Shown: positions 1-7,686, counted from the first letter of the stretch. The stretch: DNA of 10,402 nucleotides from Actinomycetes bacterium (GCA_021785095.1 JAJYGM010000613.1:10513-20914), one strand, 5' to 3'. The notes: a model not told the origin generated them from the letters alone. Numbers and translations are program-made.

Positions 1-369
1 GAGCGTCAAGCCTTGTTCGAGCCCCTCGTCGAGCCGCCGGAAGGCGTGTTCCCGGTCAAAGGGCCGAGGCTCGGCGTTCAACACCACCCGTCCGCCCTCG
101 ATGTCCACCGGGTAGGCCCGCACGTCGTCGGCCCACGGATCGAGCGTGCCGCCCGACTCGAGGTCGAAACGCGCATGGTGCCAATGACACGTCACCATCC
201 CGCTCTCGACGGACCCACGATGGAGCGGGAAGCCGAGGTGCGGGCAGCGATCGTCGATGCCGTACGCGCACCCGTCGTGCCAGAACACGCAGACGGGCTG
301 GCTTCCCGCCTTTCCAGTCAGGAATCCGGCCTCCTGGAGCTCTTCGATGCTCCCGATGTCGACCCGCAT
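1..369 (-). CDS. Rieske [2Fe-2S] domain protein, N-terminal part (cut by window edge)
   Basis: The first 123 residues of a Rieske-type iron-sulfur protein are visible; the gene continues past base 1. The cluster-binding motif is complete: C42-P-H44, then C61-H-W-H64, with 16 residues between the two pairs, which matches the family pattern C-x-H...C-x-x-H. The start ATG at 369 is preceded by AGAGGTG, five bases upstream, a good ribosome binding site. No signal peptide is seen, so the protein is probably cytoplasmic. Such domains act as ferredoxins or as electron-entry modules of oxygenases and nitrite-reductase small subunits. What follows the domain here is off the window, so the enzyme class cannot be named. 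It is divergent from the sigma factor gene and has a MerR/SoxR-type promoter directly upstream (404-434), suggesting induction by a redox or chemical signal. The Rieske call is seen in the motif; the inducer is inference. Confidence 0.9.
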   Translation of the reverse strand, partial: MRVDIGSIEELQEAGFLTGKAGSQPVCVFWHDGCAYGIDDRCPHLGFPLHRGSVESGMVTCHWHHARFDLESGGTLDPWADDVRAYPVDIEGGRVVLNAEPRPFDREHAFRRLDEGLEQGLTL

Positions 370-403
370 GCTCTCACCTCTTTCTGCGACGCGTACGCGG
401 AGG

Positions 404-434
404 ACGATACGACTTCAAGTCGACTTGAAGTCAA
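404..434 (-). promoter_or_regulatory. MerR/SoxR-type promoter with 19-bp spacer for the Rieske gene
   Basis: On the minus strand a -35 element TTGACT (434-429) and a -10 element TATCGT (409-404) are separated by exactly 19 bases, longer than the usual 17. The spacer is filled by most of a perfect palindrome (411-432). A 19-20 bp spacer carrying a dyad is the hallmark of promoters activated by MerR-family regulators, which twist the DNA to realign the two elements. The inner core TCAAGT-CG-ACTTGA differs from the classical SoxR box core (TCAAGT-TA-ACTTGA, from memory) only in the two central bases, and it sits at the same offset from the -35. The predicted RNA would have a leader of about 28 bases, with a ribosome binding site. 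No regulator gene lies in the window. Confidence 0.7.
411..432. repeat. 22-bp perfect palindrome, probable operator
   Basis: The half-site GACTTCAAGTC is followed immediately by its exact reverse complement GACTTGAAGTC, giving 22 bases of perfect dyad symmetry. The flanking bases do not extend it. It lies between the divergent Rieske and sigma factor genes, inside the long-spacer promoter of the Rieske gene. A dimeric helix-turn-helix regulator is the likely ligand; the position and core favour a MerR/SoxR-family protein. It is about 44 bases upstream of the candidate sigma promoter -35, so it might also affect that gene, but this is inference. Confidence 0.8.
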
Positions 435-475
435 GCGGCTCACGGCAACCTTGCGCGCGCATGCGCTTCTCACGA

Positions 476-503
476 GGCAACCTTCGCCTGCCGCCGTGCG
501 TCT
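476..503 (+). promoter_or_regulatory. Candidate ECF-type promoter for the sigma factor operon
   Basis: GGCAACC (476-482) resembles the GGAAC-type -35 element of ECF promoters. After 16 bases comes CGTCT (499-503), which resembles an ECF -10. The same nonamer GGCAACCTT also occurs at 444-452, 32 bases upstream, without a matching -10. If used, transcription would start near 510, leaving only about eight bases before the ATG at 518. Many ECF genes activate their own promoter, so autoregulation is plausible. The match is short and was found by eye. Confidence 0.4.
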
Positions 504-517
504 ATACGATCGTGCTC

Positions 518-1153
518 ATGGAGGGGGAGGTTGGGACCTGCCCGACCGGCGAGGCGACTCTTGGGATCGGCGACGTGCTGGACGTCGCTCCTGTGCGCAA
601 GCTCGTGTCGGAGGACGTCGCGGCCGCCTACCACCGGCACTACGTGTCGCTCTGCCGCCTCGCACGGCTCATCGTCGACGACGGGTCGCGCGCCGAAGAG
701 CTCGTGCAGGACACCTTCGCCCGCACATACGCGGTGCGGAGCTCGATCAACGACACCGAAGCGCTGCTCGCTTACCTTCGCACGGCTGTCGTCCGGGCAT
801 GCCACTCGGAGCTGCGCCGCCGGCGCATCGAGCGACGCCTCGGCTTCGGCGTCGCGAGCAAGCCGCTCGAGGGATCGAACGCCTACGAGGTCGAGGCAGC
901 TGGCGGACCGTCGCCCACGGCGGACGAGATCAGCACCTCCATCGCGCTGCGGCGCGCGCTCGCGGCGCTACCGGCCCGGCAGCGGGAGGCCGTGGTCCTC
1001 CACTACTTCGCAGATCTCGACCAGGCGGATGTGGCGGCAGCGATGGGGTGCTCGGTCGGCACTGTGAAGTCACAGTTATTCAAGGCCCGCGACCATCTCG
1101 CCTCGCTCTTGAGCGACCGCGTCGGGGGCGGGTCGGAAAAGAGGGATCGATGA
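518..1153 (+). CDS. ECF-family RNA polymerase sigma factor
   Basis: The 211-residue protein has the two-domain ECF layout. A sigma-2 domain lies at about residues 35-105 (YHRHYVSLCRLARLIVDD, then AEELVQDTFARTY, ending in an arginine-rich stretch near 100-107). A variable linker follows. A sigma-4 domain lies at about 145-198, with ALPARQREAVVLHYF and a helix-turn-helix near 168-191 (DVAAAMGCSVGTVKSQLFKAR). It would bind core RNA polymerase and direct it to a small stress or envelope regulon. ATG 518 is chosen because it opens just before the conserved region and follows a candidate ECF promoter; it has no upstream Shine-Dalgarno sequence. GTG 512 and GTG 575 are in-frame alternatives. The stop overlaps the next start by four bases (ATGA), so the two proteins are translationally coupled, as is usual for a sigma factor and its regulator. 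The ECF subgroup is not assigned. Confidence 0.9.
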   Translation: MEGEVGTCPTGEATLGIGDVLDVAPVRKLVSEDVAAAYHRHYVSLCRLARLIVDDGSRAEELVQDTFARTYAVRSSINDTEALLAYLRTAVVRACHSELRRRRIERRLGFGVASKPLEGSNAYEVEAAGGPSPTADEISTSIALRRALAALPARQREAVVLHYFADLDQADVAAAMGCSVGTVKSQLFKARDHLASLLSDRVGGGSEKRDR

Positions 1154-2658
1154 CCGACGAGCCGAGCCTGGACGCCGCGCTCCGCAGCATGCTGCACGCG
1201 GAGGCCGAGGGATGGACTCCGTCGGCGAACCCGGCGTCGCTCGCCGAGCGCCTGCTCGGATCGATGGAAGACGCCGAGCGGAGTGCTGAGCGACGCGCGC
1301 GGGTCTCGACGCACCGGAGGCCCGGTGGGAGCGCGAGCCGAGGTCTCGGGACGCGGATACGGCCGTTCACGGTGGCGTTCCTGGCGGTCGTCCTCGTCGC
1401 ATCGGGTGTCGGCGCCCTGGCAGCGACGCTGCACACGGCTGCCCCTCGTCAGACTCGTCCCAGTGGGACGAGTCCGACGAGCGTTCTCCCCTCCTCCGTG
1501 CCCGGGAGCAGTGTGCCGGGCACGACGGCGGGCGGGACCGCTGGGGCGCCGCCGATGCCCGCCCTCTCGAGTGACCCCTCCACCGTCCCGCCGGTCCGCC
1601 CTGGAGGGGTGCTCGCACCCCGCAGCGCGGTCCCGTGGTCCTCAGTCGGTCCCGGATGGACCCTCGTCCTCTACGACAGCGCCAGGTGCTCGTGCGGCGT
1701 TCCACTGCGAGTCGAGGGACCCGGATGGGAAGCGCTCCTCCTCGTGAGCCCGAGCGGAGCCCGTTACACGATGGCGCACTGGGCCGTTCGGCCTGCGGTC
1801 CACTGGACGCTCCTCGACTGGTCCCGGGCGACCCGGACGGCTCTGCTCACCGGGTTCAGCGACAACCCCTCGGCGTCGACGACGTTCGAGCTCGACCTCG
1901 TCACGGGAGCCGAGGCCCGCGTGGCGGCGGCCGGCGTGACGGGCTTCGCCCCGGGCGGGACCGACCTTCTCGCCTCGTCGACGACCTCGGGCGACGTGAC
2001 GACGATCGACGTCCTTCGGCCCGACGGGACCTTGCTCTCGCGCATCGCCAGCGCGCCTGGCGCGGCGGTCTATGTGGTACCGGGCGGGCTCGTCGTCAAG
2101 GACGCTGGGGGCCTACGACATGTCACGGGCAGAGCGTCCAAGAACCTCGATCCGGCCGGGTTGACCTGTTCGTTCCTCCAGTACTGGAGCACGACGAGCA
2201 TCCTCGCCGACTGTGGGAGGAGCGCCTCGTCAACGCCCACGCGGTGGATCCTGTCGTGGGACCGAGCCCCGAGGAGGTTCTCGCTGCCGGCGGCGACGGT
2301 GAGCGGACCGAGCGGGTCGCCGTGGAACGGGCAACCGTCGCGCCCACTCGCGATCTACGAGATGCCGAGCGGGACCTACGCCACTGACGCGGGTGCATGC
2401 GCTGCCACTTTCGTGGTCGAGCAGACCGGCGCGACGGCCACACAGCTCGTCCCGCCCGGCGTCTCACCCGCCGCGAACGTGCGCATCGCCGGCACTTCGG
2501 GCGAGAACCTGCTGATGTCGGTCGCCGGCGGCTGCACAGTGGCGGGCCGGTGGCTCCTCTACGACACCACGACCGGGTCGTGGAAGACCCTGCTCGGGTC
2601 CTACGCCGGCGAGGTCGGGCTCGTGTCTGAGGTGGTGTACCCGCAGTTCGCGCAGTGA
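1150..2658 (+). CDS. Single-pass membrane protein with exported beta-rich domain; putative sigma-factor partner
   Basis: The 502-residue protein has a short charged cytoplasmic part (1-71), one membrane helix (about 72-94, PFTVAFLAVVLVASGVGALA) and a Ser/Thr/Pro/Gly-rich linker (about 98-165). A long outer domain rich in alternating hydrophobic residues and small turns follows, resembling a beta-propeller. Six cysteines (180, 182, 340, 355, 417, 462) lie in the outer part and could form disulfides. Its ATG overlaps the stop of the sigma gene, so the two are made together. This position and topology fit an anti-sigma factor that senses something outside the membrane. However, I see no zinc-type HxxxCxxC anti-sigma motif in the N-terminus; the cytoplasmic segment has no histidine-cysteine cluster. 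The role as sigma regulator is therefore inferred from context only. It could instead be an envelope protein belonging to the regulon. Confidence 0.75.
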   Translation: MTDEPSLDAALRSMLHAEAEGWTPSANPASLAERLLGSMEDAERSAERRARVSTHRRPGGSASRGLGTRIRPFTVAFLAVVLVASGVGALAATLHTAAPRQTRPSGTSPTSVLPSSVPGSSVPGTTAGGTAGAPPMPALSSDPSTVPPVRPGGVLAPRSAVPWSSVGPGWTLVLYDSARCSCGVPLRVEGPGWEALLLVSPSGARYTMAHWAVRPAVHWTLLDWSRATRTALLTGFSDNPSASTTFELDLVTGAEARVAAAGVTGFAPGGTDLLASSTTSGDVTTIDVLRPDGTLLSRIASAPGAAVYVVPGGLVVKDAGGLRHVTGRASKNLDPAGLTCSFLQYWSTTSILADCGRSASSTPTRWILSWDRAPRRFSLPAATVSGPSGSPWNGQPSRPLAIYEMPSGTYATDAGACAATFVVEQTGATATQLVPPGVSPAANVRIAGTSGENLLMSVAGGCTVAGRWLLYDTTTGSWKTLLGSYAGEVGLVSEVVYPQFAQ

Positions 2659-2789
2659 GGGGCATCACCTGGGAGGACAGCTCTAAGCGATACTCTCCGA
2701 GCACGATGAGGTTTCCTGAGCCTGGATCGCGCCCGCCCCGAAGTTGTGCCCGGCGTTGTGGGCGTCCGGACCGCGGGTATCGACGCGCC

Positions 2790-4094
2790 GTGCGAACTGC
2801 GCCACGGCTGTCGCGCGCTTCGGCTCTCCTCGCCCTCGCGGTCGCCGCCGGCGGTCTCGCCGCGTGCGGCAACGCCGGCAACTCCGTCAGCAACAGCGGC
2901 AACACCAACGGGGTCACGTCGAACAAGATCGTCGTGGGCGGGATCGCGTCGCTGACCGGCCCGCTGCCGGCCGACTTCGCGCCTGTGTTCGACGGCGTGC
3001 GCGCCTACTTCGACATGGTGAACGCAGCCGGAGGCGTGAACGGCCGCAAGCTCGACTTTGCCTACGGCCTCGACGACGGGTCCAACCCCCAGCAGGACAC
3101 CGTGCAGGCACGCGCGCTCGTGAGCGACGGCGTCTTTGCCGTCGTCGGCGTGGCCACCCCGAGCTTCGCCGGTGCCTCCTACCTCGCCTCCAACAACGTG
3201 CCGACGTTCGGCTACAACATCAACCCCGAGTGGGACCTCAGCAACAGCCTCTTCGGCTCGGAGGGGAGCTACATCGACTTCGAGCATCCGGGCGCAGAGC
3301 CGGCCTTCCTCGCCGAGCGCGTCCATGCGACGCGTGTCGGCATCCTCGCCTACAACGTCAAGCAGTCACAGCAGGCATGCATCGGCTTGGCGAACGTGAT
3401 GAAGAAGTTCCACATCCAGGTGGCGTTCGAGGACCTGTCGATCTCGCCGCCCGCGAGCGACCTGACCGCCGATGTCACGAGGATGCAGAACGCTCACGTC
3501 GACTTCGTCGCGAGCTGCCTCGATCTCGGGGGCAACCTCGTGCTCTCGCGCACGCTGCAGGGCAAGGGGATGGGATCGGTCACGCAGTACTGGTACGACG
3601 GGTACGACGAGGCAGCCGTGCGGCAGAACGCCGCCCTCATGAACCACGTCTACCTCCTCATCGGCCACGTGCCCTTCGAGTCCGGCCAGACCCAGCCGAA
3701 GAAGTACCCCGCCATGGCGCTCTACCTGCGGGAGCTCAAGAAGTACTACCCCGGCGATCTCCCGAGCGAGGCATCGATCTCCGGCTGGGTGAGCGCGGAG
3801 ATGTTCGTCGACGGCCTGCGCAAGATCGGTCGCGACGTCACGCGGCAGCGGCTCATCGACGCGATCAACTCCGAGACCAGCTGGACCGGCGGGATCGTCG
3901 CCCCCATCGACTGGAAGGACGAGCACCACTCGCTCGGACCGATCGACTGCAACGCCTTCGTGCAGGTGCGGAACGGGCACTTCGTTCCCGTGTTCGGGTC
4001 CTCGAAGACCGTGTTCACGTGCCTCAAGTACCCGCAGCCTTCGTCACATCACGTCCTCACGGCGGCGCCACCGCCAGACATCCCCGGAGCCTGA
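2790..4094 (+). CDS. ABC transporter substrate-binding lipoprotein, Leu/Ile/Val-binding type
   Basis: From GTG 2790 the product is 434 residues. It starts with a lipoprotein signal: basic n-region (RTAPRLSR), hydrophobic stretch, and lipobox L-A-A-C with the lipidated cysteine at 26. After a Ser/Asn/Gly linker comes IVVGGIASLTGP, the typical first strand of type I periplasmic binding proteins of the LivJ/AmiC/UrtA group. AYFDMVNAAGGVNGRKL and VFAVVGVATPSFAGA are further family signatures. It would capture a ligand outside the membrane and deliver it to the permease nine bases downstream. Starts at GTG 2655 and ATG 2706 are open in frame but would add an arginine-rich leader unlike a signal peptide. 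No strong ribosome binding site precedes 2790, so the exact start is uncertain. The 131 bases between the preceding gene and this start show no clear terminator, so an own promoter is not proven. The ligand cannot be named. Confidence 0.88.
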   Translation: MRTAPRLSRASALLALAVAAGGLAACGNAGNSVSNSGNTNGVTSNKIVVGGIASLTGPLPADFAPVFDGVRAYFDMVNAAGGVNGRKLDFAYGLDDGSNPQQDTVQARALVSDGVFAVVGVATPSFAGASYLASNNVPTFGYNINPEWDLSNSLFGSEGSYIDFEHPGAEPAFLAERVHATRVGILAYNVKQSQQACIGLANVMKKFHIQVAFEDLSISPPASDLTADVTRMQNAHVDFVASCLDLGGNLVLSRTLQGKGMGSVTQYWYDGYDEAAVRQNAALMNHVYLLIGHVPFESGQTQPKKYPAMALYLRELKKYYPGDLPSEASISGWVSAEMFVDGLRKIGRDVTRQRLIDAINSETSWTGGIVAPIDWKDEHHSLGPIDCNAFVQVRNGHFVPVFGSSKTVFTCLKYPQPSSHHVLTAAPPPDIPGA

Positions 4095-4103
4095 GCCTCG
4101 AGC

Positions 4104-6053
4104 GTGAGTCAGTTCCTGTCATACGCCATCCCCGGCTTGCCGTACGGATGCGTGTTCGCGCTCCTCGGGATGGGCCTCGTGCTCACGTACCAGACCTCGG
4201 CGGTCTTCAACCTCGCGTTCGGTGCGCAGGCATACGCCTCAGCCCTCGTGTTCTACGTGTGCGTGAGCGACGGGTGGCCGACCTGGGCTGCGTTTCTCGT
4301 CTCTGTGGTGTTCGGTGCGCCCCTGCTCGGCGTCGTGATCGACCTCGGGCTGTTCCGCTTCGTCCGGTCGCGGCCCGTGCTCGTGAAGCTCGTGGCGGCC
4401 CTCGGCCTCCTCATCGTCATCCCCGCCGTCTTGCAGGTAGCGTTCGGCACGAGCAACCGTTACAGCCCTCCCTCACTGTGGCTGTCACCCTCGACCGTGT
4501 ACTTCCGGGTCCTCGGCGACCCCATCAACGGGGGCGAGCTCTCGACGGTCATCGTGACCGCGGCGGTGGCGCTGCTGCTCTCGCTCATGTTCCACTTCAC
4601 CCAGACCGGCCTCCGGATGCGTGCGATGGCGGAGAGCCCGCGCATGGTGCAACTGGCGGGGCTCTCGGCAGAGCGGGTCGGGATGACGAGCTGGATGCTC
4701 TCGAGCTTCCTCGCCGGGCTCGCCGGCGTGATCATCGCGCCGGTCTTCGGGAGCCTGCAGTCGCTCAACTTCACCCAGCTGCTCGTCGCCGCCGTCGCGG
4801 CGGCTGCCGCCGGCAGCCTGGTGAGCCTGCCCTACACCTTCCTCGGCGGGGTCATCCTCGGAATCCTCGAGGAGGTGCTCGGCGGCTACCTGCCCTCGGG
4901 CAACGTCCTCTCCTCCGGGTTGCGCCCCGGGTTCCCGTTCATCGTGCTACTGGCTCTCCTCCTGTTCCTGCCCGGCCTCCGGCGTCGTTGGGGACGGACC
5001 GACGACCCTCTCGCCGCATGCGACCCTCCCCCGGCGCCGATCGCGTCCACCATGCGCGACCCGGCCTTGTACCGGGCGACGCGCATCGGGACGACGGTGT
5101 TCGTCATCGCCTTCGTCCTGTCGTGCCTCACCTGGATCACCGACAACTGGGTCTTCACGCTCTCTCAGGCCCTCGCCCTCTCGATCGTGTTCCTCTCGCT
5201 CGTCCTGCTCACGGGCATGAGCGGCCAGATCTCCCTGTGCCAGGCTGCTTTTGCCGGCGTCGGTGCCTTCACCGCCGGCCAGCTCGCCATGCACTTCAAC
5301 CTCTCGATCCTGGTCGGGATCGTCGCAGCGGGTGTGGTGGCCGCCCTGGTCGGCGTCGTCGTCGCCCTGCCGGCTCTGCGAGTCGGCGGCCTCGCCCTCG
5401 CCCTGGCAACCCTCGCCTTCGGTCTGCTCGCCGACAACATCGGCTTCCAATTCAGCTGGTCGCTCAACGGTGACAGCGGCATCTCATTGCCGAGGCCGAC
5501 CCTCGGGCCGATCAACTTCTCGAGCGACCGGAGCTTCTTCCTGCTCATCATCGTCGTCCTGGCGATCTGCATCGCCATCGTGGAGGCCATCCGCCGCGGG
5601 ACCACCGGGCGCCAGCTGGCGGCGCTCCGAGGCAGCGAGCTTGCCGCCGCCAGCATCGGTATCAATCCGGCCAGGACCAAGATCGGGGTGTTCGCGCTCT
5701 CCGCAGGCCTCGCCGGCGTCGGAGGGGCGCTCTACGGATCGCTCGACTCGTCGGTGTCGGCGAGCGACTTCAACACGCTCGTCTCGCTCGTGTTCGTCGT
5801 CGTCGTGGCGACAGTCGGCGTGTACACGGTTGAGGGGGCGATCGAAGCCGGGCTCGCTTACGTCCTGCTCAACAACCTCGTCACCTCTTCGCTCCCGTCC
5901 TCGTGGGCCAGCCTGCTCGAGATCGTCTTCGGTGCCGGGGCGGTCGTCTACGTGCTGCATCCCGAAGGCGTGATCGAGTACCTGAAGCGCTTCGCGATAG
6001 AGCACCTCGTACGTGGTGGGGGCGAGCGTGCCGAGGCGGAGGTGCTCGCGTGA
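4104..6053 (+). CDS. Fused LivH-LivM branched-chain amino acid-type ABC permease
   Basis: The 649-residue protein joins two permeases that are separate in the classical Liv system. Residues 1 to about 295 are LivH-like: several membrane helices and the cytoplasmic coupling loop RMRAMAESPRMVQLAGLSAERV. The first half ends in a basic stretch (RRRWGR, from about 293). A proline-rich linker follows. From about 317 a LivM-like half begins, with its own conserved loop (RQLAALRGSELAAASIGINPART) followed by LSAGLAGVGGALYG. The frame is open throughout, so this is a true fusion in the DNA. An internal ATG at 5052 marks the junction but has no ribosome binding site. It would form the whole membrane channel of the importer with the two ATPases downstream. 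GTG 4104 lies nine bases after the binding-protein stop. The stop overlaps the next gene by four bases (GTGA). Confidence 0.9.
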   Translation: MSQFLSYAIPGLPYGCVFALLGMGLVLTYQTSAVFNLAFGAQAYASALVFYVCVSDGWPTWAAFLVSVVFGAPLLGVVIDLGLFRFVRSRPVLVKLVAALGLLIVIPAVLQVAFGTSNRYSPPSLWLSPSTVYFRVLGDPINGGELSTVIVTAAVALLLSLMFHFTQTGLRMRAMAESPRMVQLAGLSAERVGMTSWMLSSFLAGLAGVIIAPVFGSLQSLNFTQLLVAAVAAAAAGSLVSLPYTFLGGVILGILEEVLGGYLPSGNVLSSGLRPGFPFIVLLALLLFLPGLRRRWGRTDDPLAACDPPPAPIASTMRDPALYRATRIGTTVFVIAFVLSCLTWITDNWVFTLSQALALSIVFLSLVLLTGMSGQISLCQAAFAGVGAFTAGQLAMHFNLSILVGIVAAGVVAALVGVVVALPALRVGGLALALATLAFGLLADNIGFQFSWSLNGDSGISLPRPTLGPINFSSDRSFFLLIIVVLAICIAIVEAIRRGTTGRQLAALRGSELAAASIGINPARTKIGVFALSAGLAGVGGALYGSLDSSVSASDFNTLVSLVFVVVVATVGVYTVEGAIEAGLAYVLLNNLVTSSLPSSWASLLEIVFGAGAVVYVLHPEGVIEYLKRFAIEHLVRGGGERAEAEVLA

Positions 6054-6931
6054 CCGAGGTGACGTCGACGTCGACGCAAGCGAAAGAGACGTCGGCTGCC
6101 GATGCGGCTGACTCGACCGCGACGGCGGCGCGGCCGTCTGCCGGCTCGGGCCGAGGCAGCCGACCGCTCCTCGAGGTGCGCGGCGTGACCAAGCGCTTTG
6201 GCGGGATCCAGGCCCTCTCGAACGTCTCGCTCGAGGTCGCGCCGGGCGAGACGGTCGGACTGATCGGACCGAACGGTGCGGGCAAGACCACGCTGTTCGA
6301 CTGTGTGAACGGCCTGATGCATCCCGACGCCGGAACCGTGATCTTCGACGGGCAGCGGATCGACGGGATGCCCGTGTACCGCAGGGCGCGGCTCGGGATC
6401 GGTCGCACCTTCCAGAAGATCGAGCTCTTCGCCGGCGCGACCGTACGAGAGCAGCTCATGGTGGCCGAGCGCGAGAAGCGTGGCGACGGGCGCCTCTGGA
6501 AGGATCTCTTGTGGAGGGGAGCTCCGAGCCCCGAGGAGGTCGACGAAGTCGACCAGATGGTGAAGTCGCTCGGCCTCGAGGACGTGGCGGACACACCCGC
6601 CGAGGCGATCAGCCTCGGCCAGGGACGGCTCGTCGAGCTCGGGCGGGCGCTCGTCCAACGTCCCCGTCTGCTCCTCCTTGACGAGCCGTCCTCCGGCCTC
6701 GATTCCAACGAGACCACCGCACTGGCAGCGGTCCTGACAGTGGTCCGCCGTGACTTCGGTACGGCGATGCTCCTCGTCGAGCACGACCTCGACATGGTGG
6801 CGGCAGCCGTGACGCGTGTCTATGTGCTCGACTTCGGCCGAATGATCGCCAGCGGGCCGCTCGACGACGTGCTCAGCGACGATGCCGTTCGAGCGGCGTA
6901 TCTGGGGCAAGCTCCCCTGGCGCCATCATGA
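6050..6931 (+). CDS. livG: LivG-type ABC transporter ATP-binding protein
   Basis: A 293-residue ATPase with Walker A GPNGAGKT (73-80), Q-loop Gln122 in GRTFQKIELF, signature ISLGQ (187-191), Walker B LLLLDE (207-212) and H-loop His245. The C-terminal motif GPLDDVL...AAYLGQ (about 269-287) is typical of the LivG group. The signature reads I-S-L-G-Q rather than the LSYGQ common in LivG, a conservative change. The start GTG 6050 overlaps the permease stop (GTGA). It adds about 38 Ser/Thr/Ala-rich residues before the ATPase fold, longer than usual. No better start is available downstream, because the next in-frame GTG codons already lie in the first strand. It pairs with the LivF-type protein encoded next, to energise import through the fused permease. 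Confidence 0.92.
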   Translation: MTEVTSTSTQAKETSAADAADSTATAARPSAGSGRGSRPLLEVRGVTKRFGGIQALSNVSLEVAPGETVGLIGPNGAGKTTLFDCVNGLMHPDAGTVIFDGQRIDGMPVYRRARLGIGRTFQKIELFAGATVREQLMVAEREKRGDGRLWKDLLWRGAPSPEEVDEVDQMVKSLGLEDVADTPAEAISLGQGRLVELGRALVQRPRLLLLDEPSSGLDSNETTALAAVLTVVRRDFGTAMLLVEHDLDMVAAAVTRVYVLDFGRMIASGPLDDVLSDDAVRAAYLGQAPLAPS

Positions 6932-7686
6932 GCGCACCCGGAGCCGAGGCGCTTCCCGCGGCGCTCCAATTCGAGCACGTCGATGCCGCCTACGGACGCT
7001 TCCGAGCTCTGTTCGACGTGTCCTTCACCGTCCCGTCGGGCTCCGTCACGGCCCTCCTCGGGCCGAACGGGGCAGGCAAGTCGACGGTGGCTCGCGTGGC
7101 GACCGGGCTGGTGCCTTCGACCGCAGGTCGCATCCTCGTGAGCGGGCGCGACGTCACGCATCAGCCGGCATGGAAGATCACACGCCTCGGCGTGGCGCAC
7201 GCTCCCGAAGGGAGACCGGTCTTCGCGTCGTTGGACGTCGAGGACAACTTGCGGCTGACGTTTCTCAGCCAGTTGAGCCGGAAGGAGGCGGCCGACGCGC
7301 TCGAGCGCGCGTACGCACGGTTCCCCCGGCTGGCGGAGCGGCGGTCCCAGCTCGCCGGGACGCTTTCGGGCGGGGAGCAGCGGATGCTCGCGCTCGCCCG
7401 GGTCCTCGTAGTCCCTCCACGCCTGCTCGTCGTCGACGAGCTGACCCTCGGCCTCGCACCTCGCATGGTGGACGAGGTCTACAGAGCGCTCCGCGACATC
7501 CGCGACGCGGGGACATCGCTGCTCGTGGTGGAGCAGCAGATCCCGCGAGCGCTCGAATTGGCCGAGTTCGTCCTCGTGCTGCGAAAGGGCCGCCTGGTGC
7601 AGGCGCGCCCGGCCTCGGAGCTGTCCGCTGGCCTTGCCGAGGAGATCCTGTCGGTTCCGGCGGCTCCCGTGGACGGGAGCAGTTAG
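6928..7686 (+). CDS. livF: LivF-type ABC transporter ATP-binding protein
   Basis: A 252-residue ATPase. Walker A is GPNGAGKS (45-52), the signature is LSGGEQ (146-151) and Walker B is LLVVDE (166-171). The Q-loop region reads HAPEGRPVF, as in LivF proteins (usually VPEGR). The H-loop position is Gln203 in VVEQQ; LivF proteins normally have VEQN there, so the missing histidine is a family trait, not a defect. After Walker B the usual DEPSLGLAP is DELTLGLAP, a small departure. The ATG overlaps the livG stop (ATGA), so translation is coupled. It is the last gene of the importer operon. The minus-strand lipoprotein gene ends 41 bases further on. Confidence 0.92.
   Translation: MSAPGAEALPAALQFEHVDAAYGRFRALFDVSFTVPSGSVTALLGPNGAGKSTVARVATGLVPSTAGRILVSGRDVTHQPAWKITRLGVAHAPEGRPVFASLDVEDNLRLTFLSQLSRKEAADALERAYARFPRLAERRSQLAGTLSGGEQRMLALARVLVVPPRLLVVDELTLGLAPRMVDEVYRALRDIRDAGTSLLVVEQQIPRALELAEFVLVLRKGRLVQARPASELSAGLAEEILSVPAAPVDGSS

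Noticed and set aside
13..1149. Possible upstream extension of the membrane protein gene in the same open frame
   Set aside because: The frame stays open by base composition. The sequence is antisense to the Rieske gene and then overlaps the sigma gene out of frame; the ATGA overlap marks the real start at 1150.
2655..2789. Earlier starts for the substrate-binding protein (GTG 2655 overlapping the previous stop, ATG 2706)
   Set aside because: They would place an arginine-rich stretch of 28 to 45 residues before the signal peptide, which is not typical of lipoproteins; GTG 2790 gives a normal signal.
2744..5473. A 909-codon plus-strand open frame
   Set aside because: Arginine/proline/alanine-rich product typical of a shifted frame of high-GC genes. 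It overlaps the clear binding-protein and permease genes.
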